Positions 50,902 to 61,300 of a DNA stretch of 64,000 nucleotides are shown here, piece by piece (position 1 is the stretch's first letter; each line of letters begins with the position of its first letter). Both the position numbers and the translations under genes were made by a program. The stretch lies in contig CAVVJF010000009.1 of NCBI GenBank assembly GCA_963748485.1, positions 310,001 to 374,000 on the forward strand, given 5' to 3'. Below the pieces are notes generated by a model. That model saw only the letters and a program-made list of their open reading frames with translations, was not told the DNA's origin and did no database searches. This DNA is from DASRWT01 sp963748485. GTDB taxonomy: Bacteria; Methylomirabilota; Methylomirabilia; Rokubacteriales; CSP1-6.

Positions 50902-51222
50902 CTAACGTCCGAAGAAGCCGCCGCGCGGACGCGCATGCGCGTGCCAGTGGTCAGGGATGTTCCGCATGTGATCGTCCACCCAGTACTCGCCCACTCGCTG
51001 GATCGCCACCTCACCCAGGCGCGCCAGCATGTGGGCGCGGTCCTCCGCGGGGGGTTGAGTTCCGTGCCGCCGCCACACCACCATGGGCGTCTCGCAGATG
51101 TCACACTCGGCGATCCAGCAGACGTCGTCCTCGTGATACCAGGGCGTGATCTTCTTCGCCCGGCAGAGGTCGCAGCCGGCGACCTTGCCGTCAGACGGCA
51201 GAGGCGACGGGGCGTCGGCCAT
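50902..51222 (-). CDS. Small four-cysteine (zinc-ribbon-like) protein, uncharacterised
   Basis: A 106-residue protein with two CxxC knuckles, 'CDLC' (about 17-20) and 'CDIC' (about 40-43), separated by an aromatic stretch 'KITPWYHEDDVCWIAE', then 'TPMVVWRRHGTQPP' and a His-rich C-terminus 'DDHMRNIPDHWHAHARPRGG'. The arrangement suggests a zinc-binding module; I recognise no named family. It overlaps the 3' end of the upstream MFS gene by 32 nt, and the membrane-protein gene follows immediately, so all three are probably one transcript. Confidence 0.65.
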   Translation of the reverse strand: MADAPSPLPSDGKVAGCDLCRAKKITPWYHEDDVCWIAECDICETPMVVWRRHGTQPPAEDRAHMLARLGEVAIQRVGEYWVDDHMRNIPDHWHAHARPRGGFFGR

Positions 51223-52432
51223 GGCGTCTCACCTGGACCACGGTCGTGATGGTGAGCAGCATGAAGACCGCCGACACAACGAAGACCGACCGCGGCTCGC
51301 CCCGGTCGAGCAGCCAGCCGAACAGCAGCGGGGTGAGCGACGAGCCCAGGTCAAGTCCCGAGTAGACGAAGCCGTACACCTTGCCCGACGCGCCCCGCGG
51401 CGTCGCCTGGCGCACGAGCATGTCGCGCGAGGGCGAGGTGACACCAAGCGCGAAGCCCGTCATCGCCATCACTACGGGGAGGGCGGCGAGGCCGAGGGCG
51501 CCGGTGGCCAGCACGAGGGCGAGCAGGGCGCCCGCGAGCATGCCGCCTCCCGCCACGAGGTCGTGGCGGCGCGTGTGGTCGGCGAGGAAGCCGCCAAGGA
51601 GGATGCCTGCGGAGGAGCCGAGGAGGAAGGCGGTCAGCGCCCCGGTGGCAAGCGCGAGGGGTGCCCCATAGAGCGCGACCATCGCAGTGACGGAAAACGT
51701 CTGGATGCCGATCAGCGACGTCGCGAGGAGGGTGAAGTAGGCGAAGGCGGCCAGCACCGGCGCCACCATGAGCAGCCGCATGTCGGCGGCGAGGCCGCCG
51801 GCGGCGTCCGCCTCACGGGGTGTCACCGGCCGCCGATCGTCCGCGAGGGTATGGGCCTGAGTGGACAGCAGGAGCGCGGCGCCCACGCCGACGCCGCCCA
51901 CCGTGACGAGCGCGGTGCGCCACGACGTATGCGCGGCCACCGCCACGATGACGGCGGGGGCCACCGTCCAGCCGAGATTGCCGCAGATCGAGTGCACGCT
52001 GTAGGCGCGTCCGAGCCGGCGCGCGTCCACCGACGCGTTGAAGATCGAATAGTCGGCGGGATGGAACACGCTGTTGCCCAGCCCGGCCACCACCGCGATG
52101 GGCAGGAGCACCCAGTACGAGGGCGCGAGCCCGGCGGCGGCCACCGCTCCCGCGAAGAGCGCCATCCCGGTGACGAGCACGCGCGCGGCGCCGAAGCGGT
52201 CGACGAGGAAGCCAGAGATCGTCTGGCCGACTCCCGACGCCGCATACATCACGCTCATCATGAAGCCGAGCGCCACGTACGGCACGCCGAGGGCGTCCTT
52301 GAGGACGGGAAACAGCGGGGGAAGCGCGAGCTGGAAGAAGTGGCTGAAGAAGTGCGCCGAGCCGACGAGACCGATGACGCGCGCGTCGCGCGTGGCGCTG
52401 CTCCGAGCGGCGTCGAACATTCGCTCCACCAT
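51191..52432 (-). CDS. MFS transporter (fosmidomycin-resistance Fsr-like)
   Basis: A 413-residue twelve-helix transporter. 'GSAHFFSHFFQLALPPLFPV' and 'GLGNSVFHPADYSIFNASV' are landmarks of the Fsr-like efflux branch; 'LGFMMSVMYAASGVGQTISG' and 'LVDRFGAARVLVTGMAL' (motif A) match the general fold. It likely exports a small drug or metabolite. The start ATG at 52432 is followed by a second Met at residue 5. It is divergent from the molybdopterin hydroxylase gene across 72 bp that must carry both promoters. Confidence 0.88.
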   Translation of the reverse strand: MVERMFDAARSSATRDARVIGLVGSAHFFSHFFQLALPPLFPVLKDALGVPYVALGFMMSVMYAASGVGQTISGFLVDRFGAARVLVTGMALFAGAVAAAGLAPSYWVLLPIAVVAGLGNSVFHPADYSIFNASVDARRLGRAYSVHSICGNLGWTVAPAVIVAVAAHTSWRTALVTVGGVGVGAALLLSTQAHTLADDRRPVTPREADAAGGLAADMRLLMVAPVLAAFAYFTLLATSLIGIQTFSVTAMVALYGAPLALATGALTAFLLGSSAGILLGGFLADHTRRHDLVAGGGMLAGALLALVLATGALGLAALPVVMAMTGFALGVTSPSRDMLVRQATPRGASGKVYGFVYSGLDLGSSLTPLLFGWLLDRGEPRSVFVVSAVFMLLTITTVVQVRRHGRRPVASAV

Positions 52433-52504
52433 GCCATCTCACCCCGGTTCCGTCAAACTCCCTGTGGTACGATGCCTCCCGCACCGCCATCAAGGAGGCC
52501 ATGC

Positions 52505-54787
52505 ATGCCCGTCCAGCACGTGGGGCGCCCGATCAAGCGCGTCGAGGACCCCAAGCTCATCACCGGCAGCGACCCCTATGTCAACGATTTCAAGCTCACC
52601 GGAGCCGTCTACCTCGCGTTCGTCCGCAGTCCCCACGCGCATGCCACCATTACCCGCATCGACACCGCCGCCGCGCGCGCGGTGCCGGGCGTGGTCTCCG
52701 TCTTCACCGGCGCTGATCTCAACGCCGAGGTGGGCGTGATCCACACGCCGCTGCCGCCCGAGATGTTCGCGAGCATGAACCGTCAGGGGCATACCCTCCT
52801 CGCGGAGGGACGCGTACGCCACGTGGGCGAGCCGGTGGCGGTGGTGGCGGCGGAGACGCCCGACGCAGCCGAAGATGGTGCGGAGGCGGTGACGGTGGAG
52901 TATGACCCCCTGCCCGTCGTGGTGGACGCGGCGGAGGCGCTCAAGCCTGGCGCGCCCCTCCTCTATCCCGAGAGCAAGAGCAATCTCGGGGTGAGCCTCA
53001 AGGCGGAGTCGGGCGACGTGGACGGCGCCTTCGGCAAGGCCGACGTGGTGGTGGACATGCACATGTTCAACCAGCGCGTGCTCCCGGTGTGCATGGAGCC
53101 GCGTGCCTGCAGCGCGGCGTGGGACGACAAGACGCAGAAGATGGTGATGTACGGCGACACCCAGATTCCGCACACCATGCGTAACCAGATCGCGGAGCGG
53201 CTCAAGCTCCAGCCGGACCAGATCCACCTCATGACCGGCCGCGTGGGCGGCGGCTTCGGCGCCAAGGTGCCCGTGTATCAGGAGGACACCATCGTCCCCC
53301 TCCTCGCCCGCCGCCTGAAGCGGCCGGTGAAGTGGGCGGCAACGCGGCGCGAGGATCTGCAAACGACAGGGCACGGCCGGGACGTTCGCATCCACCTGCG
53401 CCTGGCCGCCGACAAGACGGGGCGCATCCTCGGTCTCGACGCGAAGATCGTCGGCAACGCCGGCTACTGTCTCTACCACGTCGGCTGCCTGCTGCCCGTG
53501 CTCTGCGGCCAGATGATCACCGGCTGCTATGACATCCAGACCGCACGCGTGGACATCCAGGTCGCGTTCACCAACACGATGGGCACCGTGCCCTATCGCG
53601 GGGCGGGCCGCCCGGAGGCCGCCTACTTCATCGAACGCGCCATGGACAGCCTCGCCGTCAAGCTCGGCATGGACCCGGCGGACGTGCGCAAGCGGAACTT
53701 CATCCCGCCCGACCGCTTCCCGTATCAAACGGTGATGGGCAACAACTATGACTCGGGCGAGTACGCCCGCGCCCTGGACCACGCCCTCGCCAAGGCCGGC
53801 TACGCCGATCTCCGCCGCGAGCAGCAGCAGGCGCGGGCGCAGGGCCGGCTCGTGGGGATCGGACTGGCGTCTTACGTGGAGATCTGCGGCTTCGAGGACG
53901 ACGAGACTTCCGACGTCATCGTGGCCGATGACGGCACGGTCACGGTGCTGACCGGCGCCGCCTCCCACGGGCAGGGCCACGAGACCGCCTTCGCCCAGCT
54001 CGTGGCCGACGAGCTCCAGATCCCCATGGCGGATGTCACCGTCATCCACGGCGACACCGTCAAGGTACGGAGCGGCGTGGGCACGTTCGGCAGCCGGTCC
54101 ATCGCCAAGGGCGGCATGCACGCGCTGGGCAACGCCGTCAAAGTCCGCGAGGGGGCCACGCAGATCGCGGCGGGGCTGCTCGAGGCCGCCGGCGCCGACA
54201 TCGTCCACGCCGACGGCAAGTTCTCCGTACGCGGGGTACCGAACCGCGCGGTGACCTGGCAGCAGGTGGCCACCGCCGCCAAGGGCGCCCTCACTTCCTG
54301 CGGCGACATCAAGGGCAACGGCACGCTCTTCCCCTTCGGTGCCCACGTGGCGATGGTCGAGGTGGACCGCGAGAGCGGCAAGCCGCGCATCCTGAAGTAC
54401 TTCTCCATCGACGACGCGGGCTTCCTCGTGAACCCGCTGCTCGTGCAGGGCCAGGTGCACGGCGGCCTCGCGCAGGGCATCGGCCAGGCCCTGTGGGAGG
54501 AGGCGGCGTTCGACGAGAACGGCCAGCTCCTCTCCTCGACCCTGATGGACTACGCCTTGCCGAAGGGCGACGATCTGCCCTCCTTCGTCAACGACCACAC
54601 GCGCACGGACTCGCCGCGGACCACGCTCGGCGTCAAGGGCATCGGCGAGGCCGCCACCATCGGCTCCACGCCCGCCATCGCCAACGCGGTGGTGGACGCG
54701 CTGCGGCCGCGGGGGATCGAGCACGTGGAGCTGCCGCTGACCCCGCAGAAGGTGTGGGCCGCCCTCGCGGCGGCGCCCAAGAAGTGA
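52505..54787 (+). CDS. Xanthine dehydrogenase-family molybdopterin-binding subunit (CoxL-like)
   Basis: A 760-residue molybdenum hydroxylase large subunit. 'VGRPIKRVEDPKLITG' is the typical N-terminus; Moco-binding segments include 'GRVGGGFGAKVPVYQED' and 'VPYRGAGRPEAAYFIERAMD'; the catalytic Glu sits in 'VKGIGEAATIGSTPAIANA'. The active-site loop is the GAGRPEA form, not the AYRCSFR loop of true form I CO dehydrogenase, so CO oxidation is unlikely; aldehyde or N-heterocycle hydroxylation is more probable. ATG 52505 was chosen because the frame upstream overlaps the divergent MFS gene. No FAD (CoxM) or 2Fe-2S (CoxS) subunit gene is adjacent. Confidence 0.92.
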   Translation: MPVQHVGRPIKRVEDPKLITGSDPYVNDFKLTGAVYLAFVRSPHAHATITRIDTAAARAVPGVVSVFTGADLNAEVGVIHTPLPPEMFASMNRQGHTLLAEGRVRHVGEPVAVVAAETPDAAEDGAEAVTVEYDPLPVVVDAAEALKPGAPLLYPESKSNLGVSLKAESGDVDGAFGKADVVVDMHMFNQRVLPVCMEPRACSAAWDDKTQKMVMYGDTQIPHTMRNQIAERLKLQPDQIHLMTGRVGGGFGAKVPVYQEDTIVPLLARRLKRPVKWAATRREDLQTTGHGRDVRIHLRLAADKTGRILGLDAKIVGNAGYCLYHVGCLLPVLCGQMITGCYDIQTARVDIQVAFTNTMGTVPYRGAGRPEAAYFIERAMDSLAVKLGMDPADVRKRNFIPPDRFPYQTVMGNNYDSGEYARALDHALAKAGYADLRREQQQARAQGRLVGIGLASYVEICGFEDDETSDVIVADDGTVTVLTGAASHGQGHETAFAQLVADELQIPMADVTVIHGDTVKVRSGVGTFGSRSIAKGGMHALGNAVKVREGATQIAAGLLEAAGADIVHADGKFSVRGVPNRAVTWQQVATAAKGALTSCGDIKGNGTLFPFGAHVAMVEVDRESGKPRILKYFSIDDAGFLVNPLLVQGQVHGGLAQGIGQALWEEAAFDENGQLLSSTLMDYALPKGDDLPSFVNDHTRTDSPRTTLGVKGIGEAATIGSTPAIANAVVDALRPRGIEHVELPLTPQKVWAALAAAPKK

Positions 54788-55299
54788 CCGACGAGACGCT
54801 GACGCAGGTGCGCCGGGCCCTCGACGGGCTCGGCGTGCCCTACGAAGTCGTCGACATCGATCCCGCCTTCGCCGACACCGCGGCCTTCTGCGAGAAGTAC
54901 GGCTTCGGCCTCGACGTGAGCGGCAACACCATCATCGTCGCGTCGAAGAAGGAGCCGAAGCAGTACGCGGCATGCCTGGCGCTGGCCCACACGCGCCTCG
55001 ACGTGAACCATACGGTGAAGCGCCTGATGGGCGCCTCCCGCGTGTCCTTCGCCTCCGCCGAGGAGACGATGGCGCTGACGGGAATGCAGATCGGTGGGGT
55101 CACCGTGCTGGCCCTGTCCGCCGAGCTACCCATCTACGTGGACGACCGGATCATGGCGCTGCCCTGGATGATCCTCGGCGCGGGGAGCCGCTCGGCGAAG
55201 ATCAAGGTCTCCCCGCGGGTGCTCGAGCGCCTGCCCGGCTTCCAGGCGGTGGCCGACCTCGCCCAGCCGATCCCACCTCCCGCCGCGCCTCCGGCCTAG
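54784..55299 (+). CDS. YbaK/prolyl-tRNA synthetase-associated domain protein
   Basis: A 171-residue aminoacyl-tRNA deacylase-fold protein. 'LGVPYEVVDIDPAFADTAAF', 'GNTIIVASKKEPKQYAACL' (catalytic-pocket Lys region), 'VKRLMGASRVSFASAEETM' and 'GMQIGGVTVLAL' match YbaK/ProX. Such proteins hydrolyse mischarged tRNA (for example Cys-tRNAPro or Ala-tRNAPro). The GTG at 54784 overlaps the hydroxylase TGA, coupling the two genes, although no functional link is apparent. A Pro/Ala tail ends the protein. Confidence 0.88.
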   Translation: MTDETLTQVRRALDGLGVPYEVVDIDPAFADTAAFCEKYGFGLDVSGNTIIVASKKEPKQYAACLALAHTRLDVNHTVKRLMGASRVSFASAEETMALTGMQIGGVTVLALSAELPIYVDDRIMALPWMILGAGSRSAKIKVSPRVLERLPGFQAVADLAQPIPPPAAPPA

Positions 55300-55316
55300 C
55301 CGTTCAGCCTTGCTCC

Positions 55317-55343
55317 CGAAAGGGCTTTCGCCTAGCCTAGGCT
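55317..55343. terminator. Small hairpin and palindrome between YbaK and histidine kinase genes
   Basis: CGAAAG (55317-55322) and CTTTCG (55325-55330) form a short hairpin 18 nt after the YbaK stop. It is followed by the perfect palindrome AGCCTAGGCT (55334-55343), 26 nt before the kinase ATG. There is no T run. It could be a weak terminator or a regulator site for the kinase gene. Confidence 0.3.
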
Positions 55344-55368
55344 GGACCGTGCACCAATTGGCTCACCC

Positions 55369-58300
55369 ATGAAAGGCAAGAAGAAGGCGGCGGGGCCTAC
55401 CGCGAAGGCCAGGACAGCGAAGACCGCCCGCACCCGCCCGCGCGGAGGTGCCCCACAGGGCTCAGCGACTCCCTCCGTCGAGCAGCGCCTGGCCGAAGCT
55501 CTCGAGCAACAGGCCGCGACCAGCGAGATCCTGCGCGTCATCTCCAGCTCGCCCCATGACGCCCAACCCGTGTTCGAAGCCATCGTCGCCAACGCGGCCC
55601 GCCTGTGCGAGGCGGAGTTCAGCGCAGTGGCGCGTTTCAGTGAGGGACTCCTCCACCTCGCCGCAATCAGCAACATGTCGCCGGGCGAGATCGAGGCCTA
55701 CCACAGCCTGTTCCCGCGACCGGCGCATCGAGGGTTCATCATCGGTCGCGCCTTTGTCGAAGGACGGCCGGTGCACGTGGAAGACGTGCGAGAGGATCCC
55801 GACTACGACCCGCGTACGCTCGAAGTCCTGCAGCACGCCGCGCCCTATCGGACGTTCCTGGGCATCCCGATCCGCCGGAACGGCGTGACGATCGGCGCGA
55901 TCGGCTGCGGTCGCCGCGACGTGAGGCCCTTCACTCCCTCGCAGATCGAACTGGTGAAGACCTTCGCCGAGCAGGCCGTCATCGCGATTGAGAACGTGCG
56001 CCTCTTCCAGGAGCTGGAGGTACGCAACCGCGACCTGACGGAGACGCTGGAGCAGCAGACCGCCACGAGCGAGATCCTCCGAGTGATCTCGGCTTCACCA
56101 ACCGACATCCAGCCCGTGCTGGACGCGGTGGCCGCGAATGCCGCTCGCCTCTGCGAGGCCTCCGACGCGCAGATCTACCGCGCGGACGGAGACTCTTTGC
56201 GACTGGTCGCGTCCTTTGGTTCCCTGCCGACCTATGAGGGGGGGCCCATCAATCGCGGCTGGGTGACCGGACGGTCCGTCGTTGATCGGCGAACGACGCA
56301 TGTACACGATATTGCCGCGGAGTCAGAGGCCGAATACCCGATAGGTAGGGATACGCAGCGAACGACCAGGCATCGAACCACATTGGCCACCCCTCTCCTC
56401 CGCGAGGGCCGGCCGCTGGGCGCGATTCTCATCCGGCGCACGGAGGTCCGGCTGTTCTCCGACAAGCAAATCAAGCTGCTCGAGACCTTCGCCGACCAGG
56501 CGGTGATCGCCATCGAGAATGTCCGATTGTTCACCGAGCTGGGGGCCCGCAACCGCGACCTGACCGAAACGCTGGAGCAGCAGACGGCGACCGGCGAGAT
56601 CCTGCGGGTCATCTCGGGTTCGCCCACCGATGTCCAGCCCGTGTTCGATACCATCGCGGAGAGCGCGGCCCGACTGTGCGACGCGTTCGATGTCGTCATC
56701 ATGCGCCGTGACGGCGATCGAGTCCGACTCGCCGCGCATCATGGGCCCATTCCGGCCGGGACCCCCGGCGAGTTCACCCTCGCGCTCGACCGCGCGACGG
56801 TAGCGGGACGATCGATACTCGAGGGAGAAACCCTCCACATCGCCGACCTGCAGGCCGAGGAGGCCGACTATCCCGGCAGTGTCGCGCATGCTCGGCGATT
56901 CGGCTTCCGGGCGATTCTCAGCGCGCCGCTGATGCGCGGCGACATCGCCATCGGCGCTATCCATCTGCGGCGGGTCGACGCCGTGCTGTTTACCGAGCGA
57001 CAGGTCGCCCTCCTGAAGACGTTCGCCGACCAGGCCGTCATCGCCATCGAGAACGTGCGCCTCTTCCAGGAGCTGGACGCTCGCAACCGCGACCTCAGCG
57101 AGACCCTGGAGCAGCAGACCGCCACCGGCGAGATCCTGCGCGTGATCTCGAGCTCGCCGACCGACGTCCAGCCCGTGTTCGACATCATCGGAGAGAGCGC
57201 CGAGAAGCTGTGCGACGCCGCCATCAGCGTGGTCTCGAGGTTCGACGGCGACCTGATCCACATGGTTTCCCTGCACGGCGTCGCGCCGGAGGGCATCAAG
57301 GCCGTACGGGACGCCTTTCCCATGCGAGTGGACGACGAAACGGTGTCGGCGCGCGCCGTTCGGACCCGCGCGGTGGTCCACGTGTCCGACGTCCTCGCCG
57401 ATCTCCAGTACCAGCAGAAGGGCGCGGCCCGAGCGAGCGGGTACCGGGGCTGCCTCGCGGTGCCGATGGTCCGGGAGAATCAGGTCATCGGCACGATATT
57501 CGTCGCGCGCACGACACCGGGCCTCTTCACCGATACCCAGGTCGGGCTATTGAAGACGTTCGCCGATCAAGCCGTGATCGCTGTCGAGAACGTCCGCCTG
57601 TTCACCGAGCTCGGAGCGCGGAACCGCGATCTCACCGAGACGCTCGAGCAGCAGACCGCGACGGCCGAGATCCTGCGCGTCATTTCCAGCTCACCGACGG
57701 ATCTCCAGCCCGTCATGAATGCCGTGGCGGAGAGTGCGGCGCGCCTATGCGAGGCCGCGAACGCCGTCGTGTGGCAGCGCTACGGCGAGCGGCTCCGCGT
57801 CGTCGCCTCCCACGGAGGCCTCCCCATCGCTCGGACGGAGCTGACCATCAGCCGGCAGTCCGTCGCCGGCCGAGCGGTGATCGACCGCCGAGCCGTTCAT
57901 GTCGAAGACCTCGCCGAGGCCGTCGAGCGGGAGTTCCCCGACTCCCGGGCCATGAAGGAGCTGGGCTACCGAACCATCCTCGTGATGCCCCTCATCCGCG
58001 AGGGCGAGGCGATCGGCATCATCCTGATCCGGCGCACCGAGGTGCGAGCGTTCTCCAGCCGGCAGGTTGCCCTCCTCCAGACGTTTGCCGACCAGGCCGT
58101 CATCGCCATCGAGAACGTGCGCCTGTTCAAGGAGCTCGAGGTCCGCAACCGCGATCTCACCGAGACGCTGGAGCAGCAGACCGCGACCGGCGAGATCCTG
58201 CGCGCGATCTCGGCCTCGCCCACCGACGTGCAACCGGTGTTCGACACGATCGCGGAAAGCGCGGCTCGGCTATGCGACGCGTTCGCGGGCACGGTCCTTC

Positions 58301-61300
58301 CGTTCGACGGCGAGATGCTCCACGTCGGGACGGTGCGCGGCCCGGGTCGCGAGCAGCTGCTGCGCGCGTGGGTCGACTTCTTCCCCTACCGCCCCGGCCC
58401 CGAAGTGGCGATCGGGCAAGCGGTCCTTGAGCGGCAGATCGTTCACATGCCGGACGTGCTCGCCCTACCGACCAACCCCTTTAGAGCAGCGACCCAGCAG
58501 GCCGGTGGGTACCGTGCGTTCCTCGCAGTTCCCATGGTCCGCGATGTAAGCGTGGTGGGCATCCTCGCGTGCTGGCGGGCCGAGGCGGGCTCGTTCAGCG
58601 ATCGGCAGATCGACCTGCTCAAGACCTTCGCTGATCAGGCTGTCATCGCCATCGAGAACGTGCGCCTCTTCAAGGAGCTGCAAACCCGCAACCGCGACCT
58701 CACCGAAACGCTGGAGCAGCAGACAGCCACCAGCGAGATCCTGCGCGTGATTTCGGGCTCGCCTACCGACGTGCGACCCGTGTTCGATACCATCGCCCGG
58801 AGCGCGCGGCGGCTCTGCGGGGCCGAGTTCTGTCAGGTCTTCCGGGTGGAGGACGGGCAGCTCCACAACGTGGCCAACGACGGACAGGACGCCGAGGGGC
58901 TGGCCGCCATTCGCGCGACGTTTCCGCGGCCCGTCGACGCTGGCACGGCGGCGGGCCGAGCCGTGCTCGTCGGGGCCGTTGCCGAGATTCCCGACCTTCG
59001 AGCCGACCCTGACTACTCTTCCGCCGTGCTTGCGGCGGTTCAGGGGATCGGCTTCCGGAGCCTGGTCGCAGTGCCTATTCTTCGCGACGGCGCGTCTATC
59101 GGATCCATTGCTGTCGGACGCGCCGAAACGGGACGATTCCCGGAACGTCAGATCGAGTTGCTCAAGACCTTCGCCGAGCAGGCCGTCATCGCCATCGAGA
59201 ATGTGCGCCTGTTCAAAGAGTTGGACGCCAGGAACCGCGACCTCACGGAAACCCTCGAGCAGCAGACCGCCACCGGCGAGATCCTGCGCGTGATCTCGAG
59301 CTCGCCCACCGATGTCCAGCCGGTCTTTGACTCCATCGCCGCGAGCGCCAAGCGCCTCTGCGAGGCGGAGTTCTGCTTCGTCTTTCGCCTCGACGGGCAG
59401 GTTCTCCACTTCGCGGCACAGCATGGCCTTTCTCCCGAGGGCGATGCCGCCATGCACGCCATCTGGCCCGCGGAGGTCGGTCGCGGGAGCGCCGCCGGCC
59501 GGTCGATCCTCGACCGCGCGATCGTTCATATCCCTGACGTCCGGACCGACTCCGACTATCGTCAGGGGTCGGTCGCCGAGATCGCCAACTTCCGCAGCGT
59601 CTTGGGTGTCCCCATGCTGCGCGACGGCATCCCGATCGGCACCATGACCGTCAATCGCTCGCAAGCCGGCCCCTTCCCCGATCGCCAGATCGAGCTCCTG
59701 AAGACCTTCGCCGACCAGGCGGTCATCGCGGTCGAGAACGTGCGTCTGTTCAAGGAACTCGACGCCCGCAACCGCGACCTCACCGTGACCCTGGAGCAGC
59801 AGACCGCCACCGGCGAGATCCTGCGCGTGATCTCGAGCTCGTCCACTGATGTCCAGCCGGTCTTCGACTCGATCGCCGCCAGCGCCAAGCGACTGTGCGA
59901 GGCGGAGTTCTGCCATATCTTTCGCTTCGACGGCACGCTCCTGCATTTCGTGGGGCACCACGGGCTGGAGCCCGAGGGCATCGAGGCCATCCGCCGCGCC
60001 TATCCCCTCCCCCCGGGCCGGGCGAGCGCCGCGGCTCGGGCGGTGCTCAGCGGTCACATCGAGCAGATCTCGGACGTGCATGCGGATCCGGACTACGCGC
60101 ACGGCGCGATCGCGCGCCTGGTGACGTACCGAAGCATCGTGGGGGTGCCGCTGCTGCAGGAGGGCCGCGCGATCGGCGCGATCGCGGTGGCCCGATCCGT
60201 GGCGGGACTCTTCCCCGATCGCCAGATCGAGCTGCTCAAGACCTTCGCCGACCAGGCCGTCATCGCCATTCAGAACGTGCGCCTCTTCCAGGAACTGGAC
60301 GCGCGCACCGAGGACCTCACCCGCTCCGTGGGTGAGCTGCGGGCGCTCGGCGAGGTGAGCCAGGCGGTCAGCTCCACCCTCGACCTCGAAGCCGTGCTTG
60401 CCACCATCGTGAGTCGGGCCGTCCAGCTCTCGGGCAGCCGCAGCGGTATCGTGTACGAGTACAACGAGACGACCGAGACCTTCCACGCCCGGGCCACCCA
60501 CCAGATCACCGCCGAGTATCTCGAGGTGCTCCGCTCCGAGCCCATCCACCTCGGCGAGGGTGCGATGGGCACTGCCGCCATGGTCCAGAAACCCGTTCAG
60601 GTGGCGGACATCCAGGACGAGCGCCAGCTCGTCGCCACGCAGGCGCGCACGCACCTGATCCGCCAGGGGCTTCGCTCGTTGCTCGCGATGCCGCTGATCC
60701 GGGAGGGCCGGCTGCTCGGCGGCCTCGTGATCTTCCGGGGCGAGGCCGGAGCGTTCGCGCCGGACGTCGTCGCGACCATGCAGACCTTCGCCACCCAGTC
60801 AGTGCTCGCCATCCAGAATGCGCGCCTCTTCGTGGAGATCCAGCGGCAGAAGCAATACTCGGAGATGCTCGTGGAGTCGAGCCCGGTCGCGATCGCGACG
60901 CTGGATCTCCACGGCGCGGTCGTCGGGTGGAACCCGGGGGCCGAACGGCTCTTCGGCTATACCCAGACGGAGGCGCTCGGCCGCCGGATGGAAGAGCTCG
61001 TCGCGACACCCGACACGTTGGCGGAGGTCCGCGCCAACGTCGAGCAGACGGTCGCGGGCGAGTGGATCCGGACGGTTGGGCGGCGGGCCCGGAAGGACGG
61101 CACGCTGGTGGACGTGGAGATCTCCTCGGTGCCCGTCGTCGTCGATGGCGCCCGGGTGGGGATGATCGGGATCTACCACGACGTCACCGAGCTGCTCCGG
61201 GCGCGGCAGGAGGCGGAAGCGGCGAACGAGGCGAAGGGCGCCTTCCTGGCCACCATGAGCCACGAGATCCGCACGCCGATGAACGCGGTCATCGGGATGA

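Noticed and set aside
51146..52504. N-terminal extension of about 450 residues for the CoxL-like protein
   Set aside because: The region is antisense to an MFS gene and lacks motifs; family homology starts at the ATG at 52505.
52490..54724. 744-codon antisense frame over the molybdopterin hydroxylase
   Set aside because: Mirror of a high-GC gene; the sense strand has Moco motifs and catalytic Glu.
55504..60330. Assembly duplication of one GAF segment
   Set aside because: Units differ in length (525-543 bp) and strongly in their centres, so they are genuine diverged repeats; long reads could still be used to confirm copy number.
58465..60654. 729-codon antisense frame over the GAF repeats
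   Set aside because: Its apparent internal repeats only mirror the GAF duplications on the sense strand.
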